From assembly GCA_964600165.1 (NCBI GenBank), contig CAZRIP010000013.1, positions 1 through 50,196 of the forward strand: a stretch of 50,196 nt of DNA, in the 5' to 3' direction. Below the pieces are notes generated by a model, which was given only the letters and a program-made list of their open reading frames with translations, did not search any database and had not been told where the DNA came from. The DNA comes from CAZRIP01 sp964600165 (lineage in GTDB: Bacteria > Elusimicrobiota > Elusimicrobia > UBA1565 > UBA9628). Positions 39,043 to 47,877 of this stretch are shown here, in pieces (position 1 is the stretch's first letter; each line of letters opens with the position of its first letter). Both the position numbers and the translations under genes were made by a program.

Positions 39043-40565
39043 TGCAGTGGCGTCACCGGCGTGGCCCATTCGGGCTTGATGACGCGCTTGAAGCCGATAC
39101 CGAGAAAGACGAGCGCGGCGAGGATCGCGCCGGCCCACAGCGGCCAATACCGCCGAGCCGCGCGGACCGCGGCCGAGGATGAGCTCACGCCCAAGCGCTT
39201 GAGCGCCTCCTCGACGATCGGGTCCAAGCTCGCGTCGAGCTCGGCGGCTTTCAAGTATTCCTTGACCGCCTCCTGCGCACGCTCCATGCGCTCGAGGATC
39301 ATCGCGCGATAGAGGTGGCCCATCGCGTTGAGCGGGTCGATCGAAAGGGCCTGCTCGACGTCGGACAGCGCATCGTGATAATGGCCGAGGGAATACCGCG
39401 CGAAGCCGCGCTCGAGCAAGGCGGCGACGTTTCGCGGGTCGAGGCTGAGCGCCGCGTCGGCGTCCCGGACGGCCCCCTCGAAATCGTTCTTGCGATTCAT
39501 CACGCGCGCGCGGACCGCGAGCGCCTCGGCGTTTTTGGAGTTGTAGGAAAGCGCGCGGTCGATCTCGCTCTGCGCGCGGGCGTAATCGCCGAGCGCGGCA
39601 TAACGGCGGGCTTGCACCATCGCCTCCGCCGCCGGACCGCCGATCGCGGTGAAGACGACGCCAGGCGCCGCCTTCGCGGAGCCCGCGCCGGCGCCGTCCC
39701 AGCCGCCCGGCATGGCCGTGGCGAGCTGCCGCGCGTCCCCGGCCCCTCCGCCCGCGCCTAGGTCGCTCTTCGCGCGCGCGCCGAAGTCGAGCGCGAGACC
39801 TTTCTTTAAATTAATGTCGCGTCCCTGGGAGTCCGCCCAGGCCGTGATCCGCCGCGCGGCCTCGTTGTTCGGGTCGCCCTGAAGCGCGATCCGCGCGTCG
39901 GCGGCTGCGCCCTGGACGTCCCCCGTCGCCATGCGCTGTTGCGCGCTCAGGCTGCGCGCCTGCGGATCGCCGGGCTCCTGCTGGATCATCTGATCGAGCG
40001 CGCTGCGAGCGTTCGTCTGGTCGCCATGATCGAGCATCTTCTTGACGCCCGCGCCCGCGCCTTTCAGATCGCCGTTGGCGAGCGAAGTCTGCACGTCGTC
40101 ACTCACGTCCTCGGGGTGATAAAGGCCATCCCCGTGCGCGACGTTGCCGCCACCGGCTGCATCGGTCTTAATGCCGTGGCCGTCGATCGTGGCGCCGCCG
40201 GCGAGATGATCGTCGTCGTCCGCTCCACCAAGCTTCGATGCCTGCGCTCCCTGCTGCTGCTGTTGCGCGACCATCGGGCGCAGCGTGTCGAGGTACCGCT
40301 TGATGTCGGCTATCTTTCGCTTGTGCTCCGCGTCGTCTTCGCCCTTGAGGTCGTGCTCGTTCCTGGCGAGGCGTTCGTCGCAGGCGCTGACTGTCGCCGC
40401 CAGTCGATCGACGCAGCGCTGGTCGGTAAGCCTCTCACCCTTCGGTCCGCAAGCGTTGAGCGTCTTCTGATAGCCGCTGCCGTCGCATGAGGGAGCGGCT
40501 AACGCCGTGCTATAGGGGATGACAACGGCCGCGATCGTCAGCGCGAATAAGGCAGAGGGGCGCAT
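39039..40565 (-). CDS. exported TPR protein, kinase-less paralogue of the next gene
   Basis: A 508-residue protein with signal peptide (M-R-P-S-A-L-F-A-L-T-I-A-A-V-V-I ... A-L-A-A). It has a Cys-containing N-terminal segment, a Gln/Gly-rich linker, TPR repeats at about 150-240 and 320-460, and a membrane helix (W-P-L-W-A-G-A-I-L-A-A-L-V-F-L-G-I) followed by only about 18 residues. The TPR array and the juxtamembrane G-F-K-R-V-x-x-P-E-W match the kinase encoded next (G-G-K-R-V-F-Y-P-D-W), so the two arose by duplication. It may heterodimerise with the kinase as a sensor or decoy. First gene of its operon. Confidence 0.82.
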   Translation of the reverse strand: MRPSALFALTIAAVVIPYSTALAAPSCDGSGYQKTLNACGPKGERLTDQRCVDRLAATVSACDERLARNEHDLKGEDDAEHKRKIADIKRYLDTLRPMVAQQQQQGAQASKLGGADDDDHLAGGATIDGHGIKTDAAGGGNVAHGDGLYHPEDVSDDVQTSLANGDLKGAGAGVKKMLDHGDQTNARSALDQMIQQEPGDPQARSLSAQQRMATGDVQGAAADARIALQGDPNNEAARRITAWADSQGRDINLKKGLALDFGARAKSDLGAGGGAGDARQLATAMPGGWDGAGAGSAKAAPGVVFTAIGGPAAEAMVQARRYAALGDYARAQSEIDRALSYNSKNAEALAVRARVMNRKNDFEGAVRDADAALSLDPRNVAALLERGFARYSLGHYHDALSDVEQALSIDPLNAMGHLYRAMILERMERAQEAVKEYLKAAELDASLDPIVEEALKRLGVSSSSAAVRAARRYWPLWAGAILAALVFLGIGFKRVIKPEWATPVTPLQ

Positions 40566-40571
40566 ATCCGA

Positions 40572-40600
40572 AGGTTACCCCCGCCTCTATATTCTGTCAA
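40572..40600 (-). promoter_or_regulatory. promoter of the TPR/kinase operon
   Basis: On the reverse strand, -35 TTGACA (40595-40600), 17-base spacer, -10 TAACCT (40572-40577), six bases before the ATG at 40565. No ribosome site. Confidence 0.65.
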
Positions 40601-40612
40601 TAGGAAGAGGCT

Positions 40613-40642
40613 TTGAAGAACAATATTTCGTTATGCTAAAGT
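40613..40642 (+). promoter_or_regulatory. promoter of the E1 alpha/beta operon
   Basis: -35 TTGAAG (40613-40618), 18-base spacer, -10 TAAAGT (40637-40642), seven bases before the ATG at 40650. It is divergent from the kinase-operon promoter; the two -35 boxes are 12 bases apart. Confidence 0.5.
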
Positions 40643-40649
40643 AGCGTTC

Positions 40650-41681
40650 ATGCCCAAAGCCGCCGCCGCTCCCGCCGCGTCCGCGTCCACTCTCTCCAAA
40701 GAGCAGCTGCTGCGCGCCCACGACCTGATGGTCAAGGCGCGCTGCCTCGAGGAGCGCCTGATCAAGATGAGCAAGTCCGGCGACGGCTTCTTCTGGATCG
40801 GCGGGCCCGGCGAGGAAGCCTTCAACGTCGCGCTCGGCCTGCACGTCAAGAAAGGCAAGGGCCTGGACTACGACTTTCTCCATCTGCACTATCGCTCGAG
40901 CGCCATCCTGCTCGCGATGGGCGCCACGGTCATCGACGACATCCGCCAGATGCGCTCGGTGGCGACGGACCCCTATTCGAAGGGCCGCAACTTCGTCAAC
41001 CATCCCGCGATCCCGGAGTGGAACGTCGTCCCGGTCTCGCCGACCATCGAGACGCAGTACTCGACGGTGATCGGCTCCGGCATCGCGCAGGCGCGCGCGA
41101 CGACGGACGCGATCTCGATCGTCAACGGCGGCGACGGCGGCACGGCCGAAGGCGACTTTCACTCGTGCCTCGTCTGGTCCAACCGGCCCGCGCTGCCGCT
41201 GCCGGTCTTGATCGTCGTCGTCAACAACGGCTTCGCGATCTCGACGCCGGAGTCGACCCAGCACGGCGAGCGCCGCATCGCCGACTGGGCCAAGGTCTTC
41301 GGCATGCCCGCGAAGACGATCAACGGCAACGATCTTTTCGAGTCCTGGGCGGCGCTGACGGAAGCGTTCGCCTACGTGCGCGAGCAGCGCCGCCCTTACC
41401 TGCTCGAGGCCAAGTGCAGCCGCCTCTACGGCCACTCGTCGTCGTCGGGCGCCAACCGCATCCCGGAGCCCGACTGCATCGCGCTGCTCGAGACCGAGCT
41501 AGAGAAGCGCGGCGTCCTGTCGAAGGAAGGCCGCGAGAAAGTCTGGGAGGCGAACCTGGCCGAGATCGACCGCGCCCACCAGCAGGTCAAAACCGAGCCG
41601 TTCCCCGACCCGGAGTCGATCTGGAAGGACGTGTTCTCGGAGCCCTTGCCGCGCTCCTATCCGACGAAGGGAGGCAGCTGA
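40650..41681 (+). CDS. 2-oxoacid dehydrogenase E1 component, alpha subunit
   Basis: A 343-residue thiamine diphosphate-binding subunit of the pyruvate/branched-chain 2-oxoacid dehydrogenase family. The ThDP motif starts G-D-G-G-T-A-E-G-D-F-H and ends V-V-N-N-G-F-A-I-S. The phosphorylation-loop region has L-Y-G-H-S-S-S-S-G-A. The substrate (pyruvate or branched-chain oxoacid) cannot be decided, though F-I-G/F-F-W-I-G-G-P-G-E-E-A resembles the branched-chain type. The beta subunit gene follows after one base. No E2 or E3 gene is in the window. Confidence 0.9.
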   Translation: MPKAAAAPAASASTLSKEQLLRAHDLMVKARCLEERLIKMSKSGDGFFWIGGPGEEAFNVALGLHVKKGKGLDYDFLHLHYRSSAILLAMGATVIDDIRQMRSVATDPYSKGRNFVNHPAIPEWNVVPVSPTIETQYSTVIGSGIAQARATTDAISIVNGGDGGTAEGDFHSCLVWSNRPALPLPVLIVVVNNGFAISTPESTQHGERRIADWAKVFGMPAKTINGNDLFESWAALTEAFAYVREQRRPYLLEAKCSRLYGHSSSSGANRIPEPDCIALLETELEKRGVLSKEGREKVWEANLAEIDRAHQQVKTEPFPDPESIWKDVFSEPLPRSYPTKGGS

Positions 41682-41682
41682 G

Positions 41683-42741
41683 ATGGCCAACATGGCGCAG
41701 GCCATCCGCATGGCCTTGCACGTCGGCGAGGAGAAGCTCGGCGTCAAGGATATCTTCGGCGAGGACGTGGGCGCGCCGCTGGGCGGCGTGTTCACCGCCA
41801 CGCAGGGCCTGAAGACGGCCTGGAACTCTCCTTTAGACGAGCGCGGGATCGTCGGCGCGGCGCTCGGCCTCGCCTGGGCCGGGCAGCGGCCGGTGGCCGA
41901 GGTGCAGTTCGTCGACTACATCTTCAACGCCATCGACATGCTCAAGCTCGCCGCGAACGCGACGTGGGCCTCCGGCGGCCGCTTCAAGACGCCGATGGTC
42001 CTGATGACGCCGACCGGCTCCGGCATCCACGGGTCTCTTTATCACTCGCACTCGTTCGACTCCATCGCGACCAAGCTCCACGGCATGAAGGTCGTCTGCC
42101 CGTCGACTCCCATCGACGCGTACGGCCTGATGATCTCGGCGATCAAGGACGACAACCCCGTCTTGTTCCTCAAGCCCAAGGCGCTCCTGCGCAGCAAGGG
42201 CGAGGAGCTCATCCCCGGCGAGCCCTCGGACGAGAAAGAGCTTCGCGCGATGATCGACGCGCCGATCGGCGACCGTTCCAAGTGGAAGCCGCGCTGGCCC
42301 AAGCTCGGCGACTACGAGGTTCCCCTCGGCAAGGCCAAGATCTCGAGCCTCGGCTCGGACGCGACGGTCGTCACGCACGGCCGCATGGCGCCGATCTGCC
42401 TGGAAGTCGCGCGCGAATTGGAGAAGGAAGGCGCCGGCAGCGTCGAGGTCATCGACCTGCGCACGCTCATCCCGTACGACTGGGACTGCGTCAAGGGCTC
42501 TATCAAGAAGACCGGCCGCGTCATTTTCATCAATGAAGAGACGGAGATCACCAATTTCGGAGAGCACCTGATCCGCCGCACCGTCGACGAGATGTTTTAC
42601 GAGCTCAAGGTGCGGCCGCGGCTCCTGGCCGGCAAGGCCACCCCGGGCATCGGCCTCTCGCCCAACCTCGAGTACTTCACGCAGCCGCAGAAAGCCGACG
42701 TCGAGCGCGCACTGCGCGAGCTGATCGAAGAGCCGGCATAG
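41683..42741 (+). CDS. 2-oxoacid dehydrogenase E1 component, beta subunit
   Basis: A 352-residue partner of the alpha subunit. It has G-E-D-V-G near residue 28, the active-site region Q-F-V-D-Y-I-F-N-A-I-D, and H-S-H-S-F-D-S with the conserved histidine. The transketolase C-terminal domain has V-I-D-L-R-T-L-I-P-Y-D and I-N-E-E-T-E-I. Alpha2-beta2 complexes decarboxylate the oxoacid and acylate lipoyl-E2. A strong hairpin terminator follows. Confidence 0.92.
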   Translation: MANMAQAIRMALHVGEEKLGVKDIFGEDVGAPLGGVFTATQGLKTAWNSPLDERGIVGAALGLAWAGQRPVAEVQFVDYIFNAIDMLKLAANATWASGGRFKTPMVLMTPTGSGIHGSLYHSHSFDSIATKLHGMKVVCPSTPIDAYGLMISAIKDDNPVLFLKPKALLRSKGEELIPGEPSDEKELRAMIDAPIGDRSKWKPRWPKLGDYEVPLGKAKISSLGSDATVVTHGRMAPICLEVARELEKEGAGSVEVIDLRTLIPYDWDCVKGSIKKTGRVIFINEETEITNFGEHLIRRTVDEMFYELKVRPRLLAGKATPGIGLSPNLEYFTQPQKADVERALRELIEEPA

Positions 42742-42758
42742 GCCCTTCGTCCCGGCCG

Positions 42759-42782
42759 TTCCAGGACCAAGCGGTCCTGGAA
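42759..42782 (+). terminator. hairpin terminator after E1 beta
   Basis: Perfect 10-base-pair stem TTCCAGGACC and GGTCCTGGAA around the loop AAGC, 18 bases after the stop. Only a short A/T stretch follows, with no T-run. Confidence 0.7.
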
Positions 42783-42812
42783 ATAAGCTTCTTCTAAAGC
42801 CACCATAGTCGC

Positions 42813-43916
42813 ATGGAACGAACGGCCGCCCTGCTCGCGCTGGTCTTGACCGCGCTTCCCGCCGCCGCCCAAGAAGACCCCTTCATCGGCATGATGCCCT
42901 TCGAGCTGCCGTCGATCCAGGCCGTCCCGCGCGCGACGCCGCCGCCTCCTCCCGTGGACGGCAAGCCCGTGCCGCTGCCCGAGCAGGTGCAGGTCAATTT
43001 CCAATACGGCGAGATCAACGACCGGCTCAAGAAGATCATCATCGGCCGCCCGCTCAAGTATAAAGGAGACATCCGGCAGGCCGACCGCGTCGACCGCGGC
43101 GAGATCAAGTGGATCGTCGTGCACTCCGCGATGGGCTCGTGCGGCAGCGCGATCAACACGATGGAGGTCCCGCACGAGGCCGCCGCGCACTTCATCGTCT
43201 GCAAGGACGGCAGCGTCACGCGCCTCGTCGACATCAAGAACATCAGCCTCCACGTCAAGACGGACCGCATCAACGACGCCTCCGTCGGCATCGAGACGGA
43301 GACGGGCCTCTTCAAGGGCGGCTACGCGCCGGACGACTGGGACCCGGCCGCCCACTGGAAGATGTTCTCGTCGCTCGCCTGGCTGATCCGGGCCGTCGCC
43401 GAGGAGACCGGCGTGCCGCGCGACTGGAGCGATCCGCAGACGCCGGGCATCATCGGGCACCTCGAGGCCGACGCCGACCACGTCAACGAGCGCGGCCGCC
43501 ACGACGGGCACACCGATCCGGGCTCCGATTTCTACGGCAAGGTCTTCCCTTCGCTCGACAAGCGCTTCCCCGGACAGGGGATGACGCCGCAAAAGTACCT
43601 GATGCTGCTCGTGACGGAGGATCGGCCGCCGCTGATGGGGGAGATCGACGAGAAGGGCGCGCGGCTCGTGCGGTTGGAGGACGTCGCGAAGGCCGGCCTC
43701 GCCAAGATCGAGCTGTTCGACGTCCGCTCGTTCTCCAAAGGCAAGCCGCTCAAGACGTGGATCCCGCCCGAGAAGGGCCTGCCCCCCGCCGTCGTCGAGC
43801 TTCCCGTCCCGACCGCCAACGGGATCTACGTCGTCGAGGCCTACGATCTCGTCGGCAATAAAGCGACGGGAGTGGTCACCGTGGGCTCGACCACTCCGGC
43901 CATCGCGACGCGCTAG
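42813..43916 (+). CDS. exported N-acetylmuramoyl-L-alanine amidase (Amidase_2)
   Basis: A 367-residue protein with signal peptide (M-E-R-T-A-A-L-L-A-L-V-L-T-A-L-P-A-A-A-Q), a Pro-rich linker and an Amidase_2/PGRP domain. The zinc ligands are in W-I-V-V-H-S-A-M-G and later H-T-D-P-G; H-F-I-V and G-H-L-E-A-D sit at the expected places. It should cleave the MurNAc-L-Ala bond of peptidoglycan in the periplasm. The last 120 residues look like a beta-sandwich add-on. Its TAG shares a CTAG with the copA stop. Confidence 0.85.
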   Translation: MERTAALLALVLTALPAAAQEDPFIGMMPFELPSIQAVPRATPPPPPVDGKPVPLPEQVQVNFQYGEINDRLKKIIIGRPLKYKGDIRQADRVDRGEIKWIVVHSAMGSCGSAINTMEVPHEAAAHFIVCKDGSVTRLVDIKNISLHVKTDRINDASVGIETETGLFKGGYAPDDWDPAAHWKMFSSLAWLIRAVAEETGVPRDWSDPQTPGIIGHLEADADHVNERGRHDGHTDPGSDFYGKVFPSLDKRFPGQGMTPQKYLMLLVTEDRPPLMGEIDEKGARLVRLEDVAKAGLAKIELFDVRSFSKGKPLKTWIPPEKGLPPAVVELPVPTANGIYVVEAYDLVGNKATGVVTVGSTTPAIATR

Positions 43917-46120
43917 GCCGCTTCGCGCTCGCCCCCGCGGCGCAGCCGCAGCGAGTTGAGCGCGACGGAGATGGAGCTCAGCGCCATCGCCGCCCCCGCG
44001 TATTCGGGCCGCAGCAGCACGCCGAACGGGGCGTAAAGCGCGCCGGCCGCGATCGGGATCAACAGCGCGTTGTAGGCGAAGGCCCAAAAGAGGTTTTCGC
44101 GGATCACGCGGCGGATGCGGCGGCTCAAGGCGACGGCGGTCGCGATCGCGGTCAGGTCGGGGCTCATGATCGTGATATCGGCGGCCTCGATGGCGATGTC
44201 GGTGCCCGAGGCGAGCGCGATGCCGATATCCGCTCTCGAGAGCGCCGGCGCGTCATTGAAGCCTTCGCCGACCATCGCCACCCTCTTGCCCTCGGATTGG
44301 AGGCGCGCGACGATCGCGGCTTTTTCTTCCGGCAGAATCTCGGCGAAAACGCGGCCGATGCCCGCCTCCTCGCCGACCTTGTAGGCGATCTCGTTGCGGT
44401 CCCCGGACACGAGCACGACCTCGAGGCCCATGTCGGTCAGCGCCTTGACCGCCGCGCGCGCCGAGGAGCGCAGCGAGTCAGCGAGGACGAACGCGCCGAG
44501 GAACCGGTCGTCGACGGCCACGCCGAGCATCGAGACGGCGCCGTGGAAGACGTGCGCCTCCGGCGGAGGCGTCGCGACGCCCTCTTGCTTGAGCCACGCG
44601 AGGCTTCCGGCCCGGACGGTCTTGCCCTCGCTCTGGATGAGCACGCCCCGGCCCGGGAAGGCCTCGAACGCGTCGACCGGCGCCGCCGCGGTCTTGAGCT
44701 CGCGCCCGTAAGCCAGGACGGCGGCCGCGAACGGGTGCTCGCTGCGCTGCTCGGCCGCGAGGGCGTAAGCGAGCATACGCTCGAGCGTGCCGTCGACGAC
44801 GACGGCCTCGACGACCTTCGGGCGGCCCTCGGTCAGCGTCCCGGTCTTGTCGAACAAGATGACGTCGATGCGTCCGGCTTCCTCGAGCACGTCGGCGTTT
44901 CGGATGAAGATCCCGCGCTCGGCGGCGCGTCCGGTCCCGGCGATCACGGCCAGCGGCGTCGCCAGGCCCAGCGCGCACGGGCACGCGGACGCCAGCACGG
45001 AGACGAGGACCGTCAGGGCGAACAGGACTTTGGGCTCGGGCCCGTAGAGCGACCAGAGGATCGCCGCGGAGACCGCGACGAGGATCACGGCAGGCACGAA
45101 CAGCGCGGCGACCTGGTCGACGAAGTGCTGGATCTTGGGCTTGGTGGCCTGGCTCGCGCGCACGGCCTCGACGATGCGCGCGAGGGCGGACTCCGCGCCG
45201 GGACGGGTCACGCGCATCTCGAGGGCGCCGGTCTTGTTGATCGTGCCGCCCCAGACGCGGCTGGCCGGCGCCTTCTCGACGGGCATGCTCTCCCCGGTCA
45301 GCAACGACTCGTCGACGGTGGACGCGCCCGACAGGACGACGCCGTCGAGCGCGATCTGCTCGCCGGGCCGCACGCGCGCGATCTCCCCGACGCGCACGTC
45401 GGCGAGCACGGCGACCACTTCCTTGCCGTCGCGCACGACGCGCGCGGTCTTCGGCGCGATGCGCATGAGCTTGAGCACGGCCTCGTTGGTCTTGCCGCGC
45501 GTCTTGGCCTCGAGCCAGCGCCCGAAAGTCACGAGCACGATCAAACCCGCGACCGCGTCCCACTGGGCGCGGCGCGCCGCCGCGGGCAGCGTCTCCGGGA
45601 AGAGCGTGACGTAAGCGGAGAACAGGAACGCGGCCCACGTCGAGAGCGAGACGAGCGTGTTCATGTCCGCCGTCCGGCGCGTCAAGCTGCGGTAGAAGCC
45701 CTCGTGAAAGTGCCAGCCGCCGTAGACTTGGAGCGGGATCGCGAGCAGCAGCGCCGTGTACGGCGAAAGATTGAGCGAGCGCCACAACACGAGCGGCAGC
45801 GAGAGCGCGACGGCGACCTGCAATCGGGCGATGAGGCGCCGCTGATCCTGCTGCTGCTCGAGCAGGCTGACGGTCTCCGCCTCGGCCCGGGAAGCCGCGG
45901 CGCCGAGAACGTCGTAGCCCGCCTTCTCGATCGCGCGCTTGATGTCCTTGGTCTCGAGGCCGGGACGCTCCTCGAAGATCACGGCGACCGTCCGCGACGG
46001 CAAGTCGACGGAGACCCGCCGCACGCCGGCGAGCTTCGACAACGCGCCCTCGACTTTCGACACGCACGAAGCGCAGTGCATGCCCGCCACCGGGAGGACG
46101 ACCTGCCTTTCACCGGTCAT
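43913..46120 (-). CDS. copA: copper-transporting P1B-type ATPase
   Basis: A 735-residue heavy-metal ATPase. One N-terminal HMA domain has M-H-C-A-S-C (Cys16, Cys19). There are eight membrane helices with the ion-site C-P-C, the actuator T-G-E-S, the phosphorylation motif D-K-T-G-T, the S-E-H-P of P1B pumps, and the hinge G-E-G-F-N-D-A-P-A. CPC and MHCASC point to Cu(I) export. The ATG overlaps the stop of the metallopeptidase-like lipoprotein gene upstream (ATGA). No CopZ or CueR is adjacent. Confidence 0.93.
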   Translation of the reverse strand: MTGERQVVLPVAGMHCASCVSKVEGALSKLAGVRRVSVDLPSRTVAVIFEERPGLETKDIKRAIEKAGYDVLGAAASRAEAETVSLLEQQQDQRRLIARLQVAVALSLPLVLWRSLNLSPYTALLLAIPLQVYGGWHFHEGFYRSLTRRTADMNTLVSLSTWAAFLFSAYVTLFPETLPAAARRAQWDAVAGLIVLVTFGRWLEAKTRGKTNEAVLKLMRIAPKTARVVRDGKEVVAVLADVRVGEIARVRPGEQIALDGVVLSGASTVDESLLTGESMPVEKAPASRVWGGTINKTGALEMRVTRPGAESALARIVEAVRASQATKPKIQHFVDQVAALFVPAVILVAVSAAILWSLYGPEPKVLFALTVLVSVLASACPCALGLATPLAVIAGTGRAAERGIFIRNADVLEEAGRIDVILFDKTGTLTEGRPKVVEAVVVDGTLERMLAYALAAEQRSEHPFAAAVLAYGRELKTAAAPVDAFEAFPGRGVLIQSEGKTVRAGSLAWLKQEGVATPPPEAHVFHGAVSMLGVAVDDRFLGAFVLADSLRSSARAAVKALTDMGLEVVLVSGDRNEIAYKVGEEAGIGRVFAEILPEEKAAIVARLQSEGKRVAMVGEGFNDAPALSRADIGIALASGTDIAIEAADITIMSPDLTAIATAVALSRRIRRVIRENLFWAFAYNALLIPIAAGALYAPFGVLLRPEYAGAAMALSSISVALNSLRLRRGGEREAA

Positions 46121-46995
46121 TGGTGCTGCTGCCAGCTCTGGTAGAAGCCGTTGAGGCCGTTGAAGGTGCCGCCGTAGGCTTGCGCGAGGGCCTGATCCGT
46201 GGTGCCGCCGTCGCGGATCGTCGTCAGCAGAGTGGAAAAGCCGAGCGTTCCGCCGCGCTCGAGCATGTGCCGGATCATGCCCTCCGACTGCGCGTACCAG
46301 ATCGTGACCTGCTGCCGGATCTTGTCCTGCTCTTGTTGATTGATCGTGTCCTCTTGCGGGCCGCCGGGCACGAAGTGGACGATCACGTCCATCGTGAGGG
46401 GCTGCGCGCGCACGAGCGGCCGGACCGAGCCGAAGATGTCTCCCTGGAACCCGCCGGCGACGGCGGCCTTCTGCTGCTCGTAGACGGCCAGGCCCTCGTT
46501 GATCCAGCGATAGTCGTTGTTCTGCACGATCGCGTCGCCCATGAACTCGTGAAAGATCACGTGCGTCATCTCGTGGGCGACCGTCTGCTGGAGCCCCGGG
46601 CCCTGGAACGTGTAGATCGAGTTCCTGACGGTCACGCCGCCCGACCAGAACGGCATCCGCGTCTTGGCGCGGTATTCGTCGGCCGAGGCGTAGACGACGA
46701 TCTGGTAAAGCTCGCTCGGATGAAAGCTGAACAGGTTCGTGTCGACCATGATGCGGCTATACGAGGCCTCGGCCTGCTCGGAGATCTGCCGGGCGTTTTC
46801 CGGGCCGTAAGCCAGCACGCGCAGGTGCAGGCTGTCGAGCTGCGAGGCGCCGGCGTCGAGAAGCGGGAACGGCCCCCCGTCGATGCGCAGCGTTCCCGTC
46901 GCCTGCGTCGTCGAGCCGATGTCGTCCGGAACGGGAGCGCAGCCCGGCAGCGCGAGGGCGAGGACGACGACAACGGCGGCCCAGGCCCGGATCAT
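46117..46995 (-). CDS. gluzincin-type metallopeptidase lipoprotein
   Basis: A 292-residue lipoprotein (lipobox L-A-L-P-G-C) with a C-terminal peptidase-MA-like domain. It has H-E-M-T-H as the HExxH zinc motif and, 20-odd residues later, W-I-N-E-G-L-A-V-Y-E with the third ligand Glu. It is the active-site-intact member of a tandem pair; the upstream gene encodes a similar protein with the motif changed. It probably acts on periplasmic or envelope proteins. Its stop overlaps the copA start, so it is co-expressed with the copper pump. Confidence 0.82.
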   Translation of the reverse strand: MIRAWAAVVVVLALALPGCAPVPDDIGSTTQATGTLRIDGGPFPLLDAGASQLDSLHLRVLAYGPENARQISEQAEASYSRIMVDTNLFSFHPSELYQIVVYASADEYRAKTRMPFWSGGVTVRNSIYTFQGPGLQQTVAHEMTHVIFHEFMGDAIVQNNDYRWINEGLAVYEQQKAAVAGGFQGDIFGSVRPLVRAQPLTMDVIVHFVPGGPQEDTINQQEQDKIRQQVTIWYAQSEGMIRHMLERGGTLGFSTLLTTIRDGGTTDQALAQAYGGTFNGLNGFYQSWQQHQ

Positions 46996-47837
46996 TGCGA
47001 GAGCGACTGATCCCAAGCGACGTAGAAGGAGTTGAGGTCGATGAACTGTCCCGGGAAGGCGCGCGTGATGGACTGATCGGAAGTGCGGCCGTCGCGGATC
47101 GACTGAACGAACTCCGCGAATTGGGGACGCCCTTTGAGCAGCATGAACTCGACCAGGCTCTCGGATTCGGCGAACCACATGCTGGACGCGCGGCCGTAGT
47201 CGTTGTTCGGCGGCATCTGCAGGATCTGCGTCATCGCCAGCGGCTGCGATCGCAGCAGCGCCCGCACCGGCGCGAACAAGTCGCTCGAGTCGCCGGCGGT
47301 CCGCGCGGCGGCGCTTTCCTCGTAGCAGGCCAGGCCTTCGTCGATCCAGCGATAGTCGGCGTTGCGCACGGCCAGATTCCCGAGATACTCGCGCAAGACC
47401 AGATGCGTCATGTGGTGGGCGACGGTCTGCGCCAGCGCGGGACCGTAATAGGTGTAGAGCGTCCCGCCGACGACCACGGCGTCGGACGAGGCCGGCTGCT
47501 GGGTCTTCGAATGATACTCGCTCTGCGAGCCGTAGACGACGATGTCGTAGGGTTTGCCGGGCTGGAACCCGATGAGGTTCGCGTCGTTGGTGAGCCGGCC
47601 GAAGGAAGCTTCGGCGTCCTGCTCGATGCGCGCCGCGGCGTCCTGCCCGTAGGCGCGGACCCGGAAGTGGAGACCGCTCGATTCGGCGCCGCCGTCGTCG
47701 AGAGGAGCGAAAGGCGAGGAGTCGCGCCCGCCCCCGCCCAACGAGGAGGGCGGCGCCACCTCGTCTTTCATGTCGTCGGGGACCGGCACGCAGGCGGCCA
47801 AAAGCGCCAGCACGAGCAGGGCGGCGAGGGCACGCAT
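46992..47837 (-). CDS. metallopeptidase-like lipoprotein with altered zinc motif
   Basis: A 281-residue lipoprotein (lipobox L-L-A-A-C) paralogous to the next gene: both share V-P-D-D, the V-A-H-x-M-T-H block, D-Y-R-W-I-x-E-G-L-A, the R-S/A-Q-P-L region and the F-Y-x-x-W ending. The HExxH motif reads H-H-M-T-H: the catalytic Glu is replaced by His, so peptidase activity is unlikely. A role as binding partner or regulator of the active copy is possible. The ATG at 47837 follows a -10 box by seven bases; longer frames lack a signal at the N-terminus. Confidence 0.8.
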   Translation of the reverse strand: MRALAALLVLALLAACVPVPDDMKDEVAPPSSLGGGGRDSSPFAPLDDGGAESSGLHFRVRAYGQDAAARIEQDAEASFGRLTNDANLIGFQPGKPYDIVVYGSQSEYHSKTQQPASSDAVVVGGTLYTYYGPALAQTVAHHMTHLVLREYLGNLAVRNADYRWIDEGLACYEESAAARTAGDSSDLFAPVRALLRSQPLAMTQILQMPPNNDYGRASSMWFAESESLVEFMLLKGRPQFAEFVQSIRDGRTSDQSITRAFPGQFIDLNSFYVAWDQSLSQ

Positions 47838-47844
47838 GGAGCCC

Positions 47845-47872
47845 AGCATACCAAAAATGCATAATGGAGCAA
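47845..47872 (-). promoter_or_regulatory. promoter of the lipoprotein/copA operon
   Basis: On the reverse strand, -35 TTGCTC (47867-47872), 16-base spacer, -10 TATGCT (47845-47850), seven bases before the ATG. It overlaps the start region of the divergent rRNA methyltransferase gene. Confidence 0.5.
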
Positions 47873-47877
47873 GCCGC

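Noticed and set aside
43913..47837. A dedicated copper-resistance operon with CopZ and CueR
   Set aside because: Only the ATPase is recognisable; the upstream lipoproteins have no copper-binding motif, so a functional link is not claimed beyond gene overlap.
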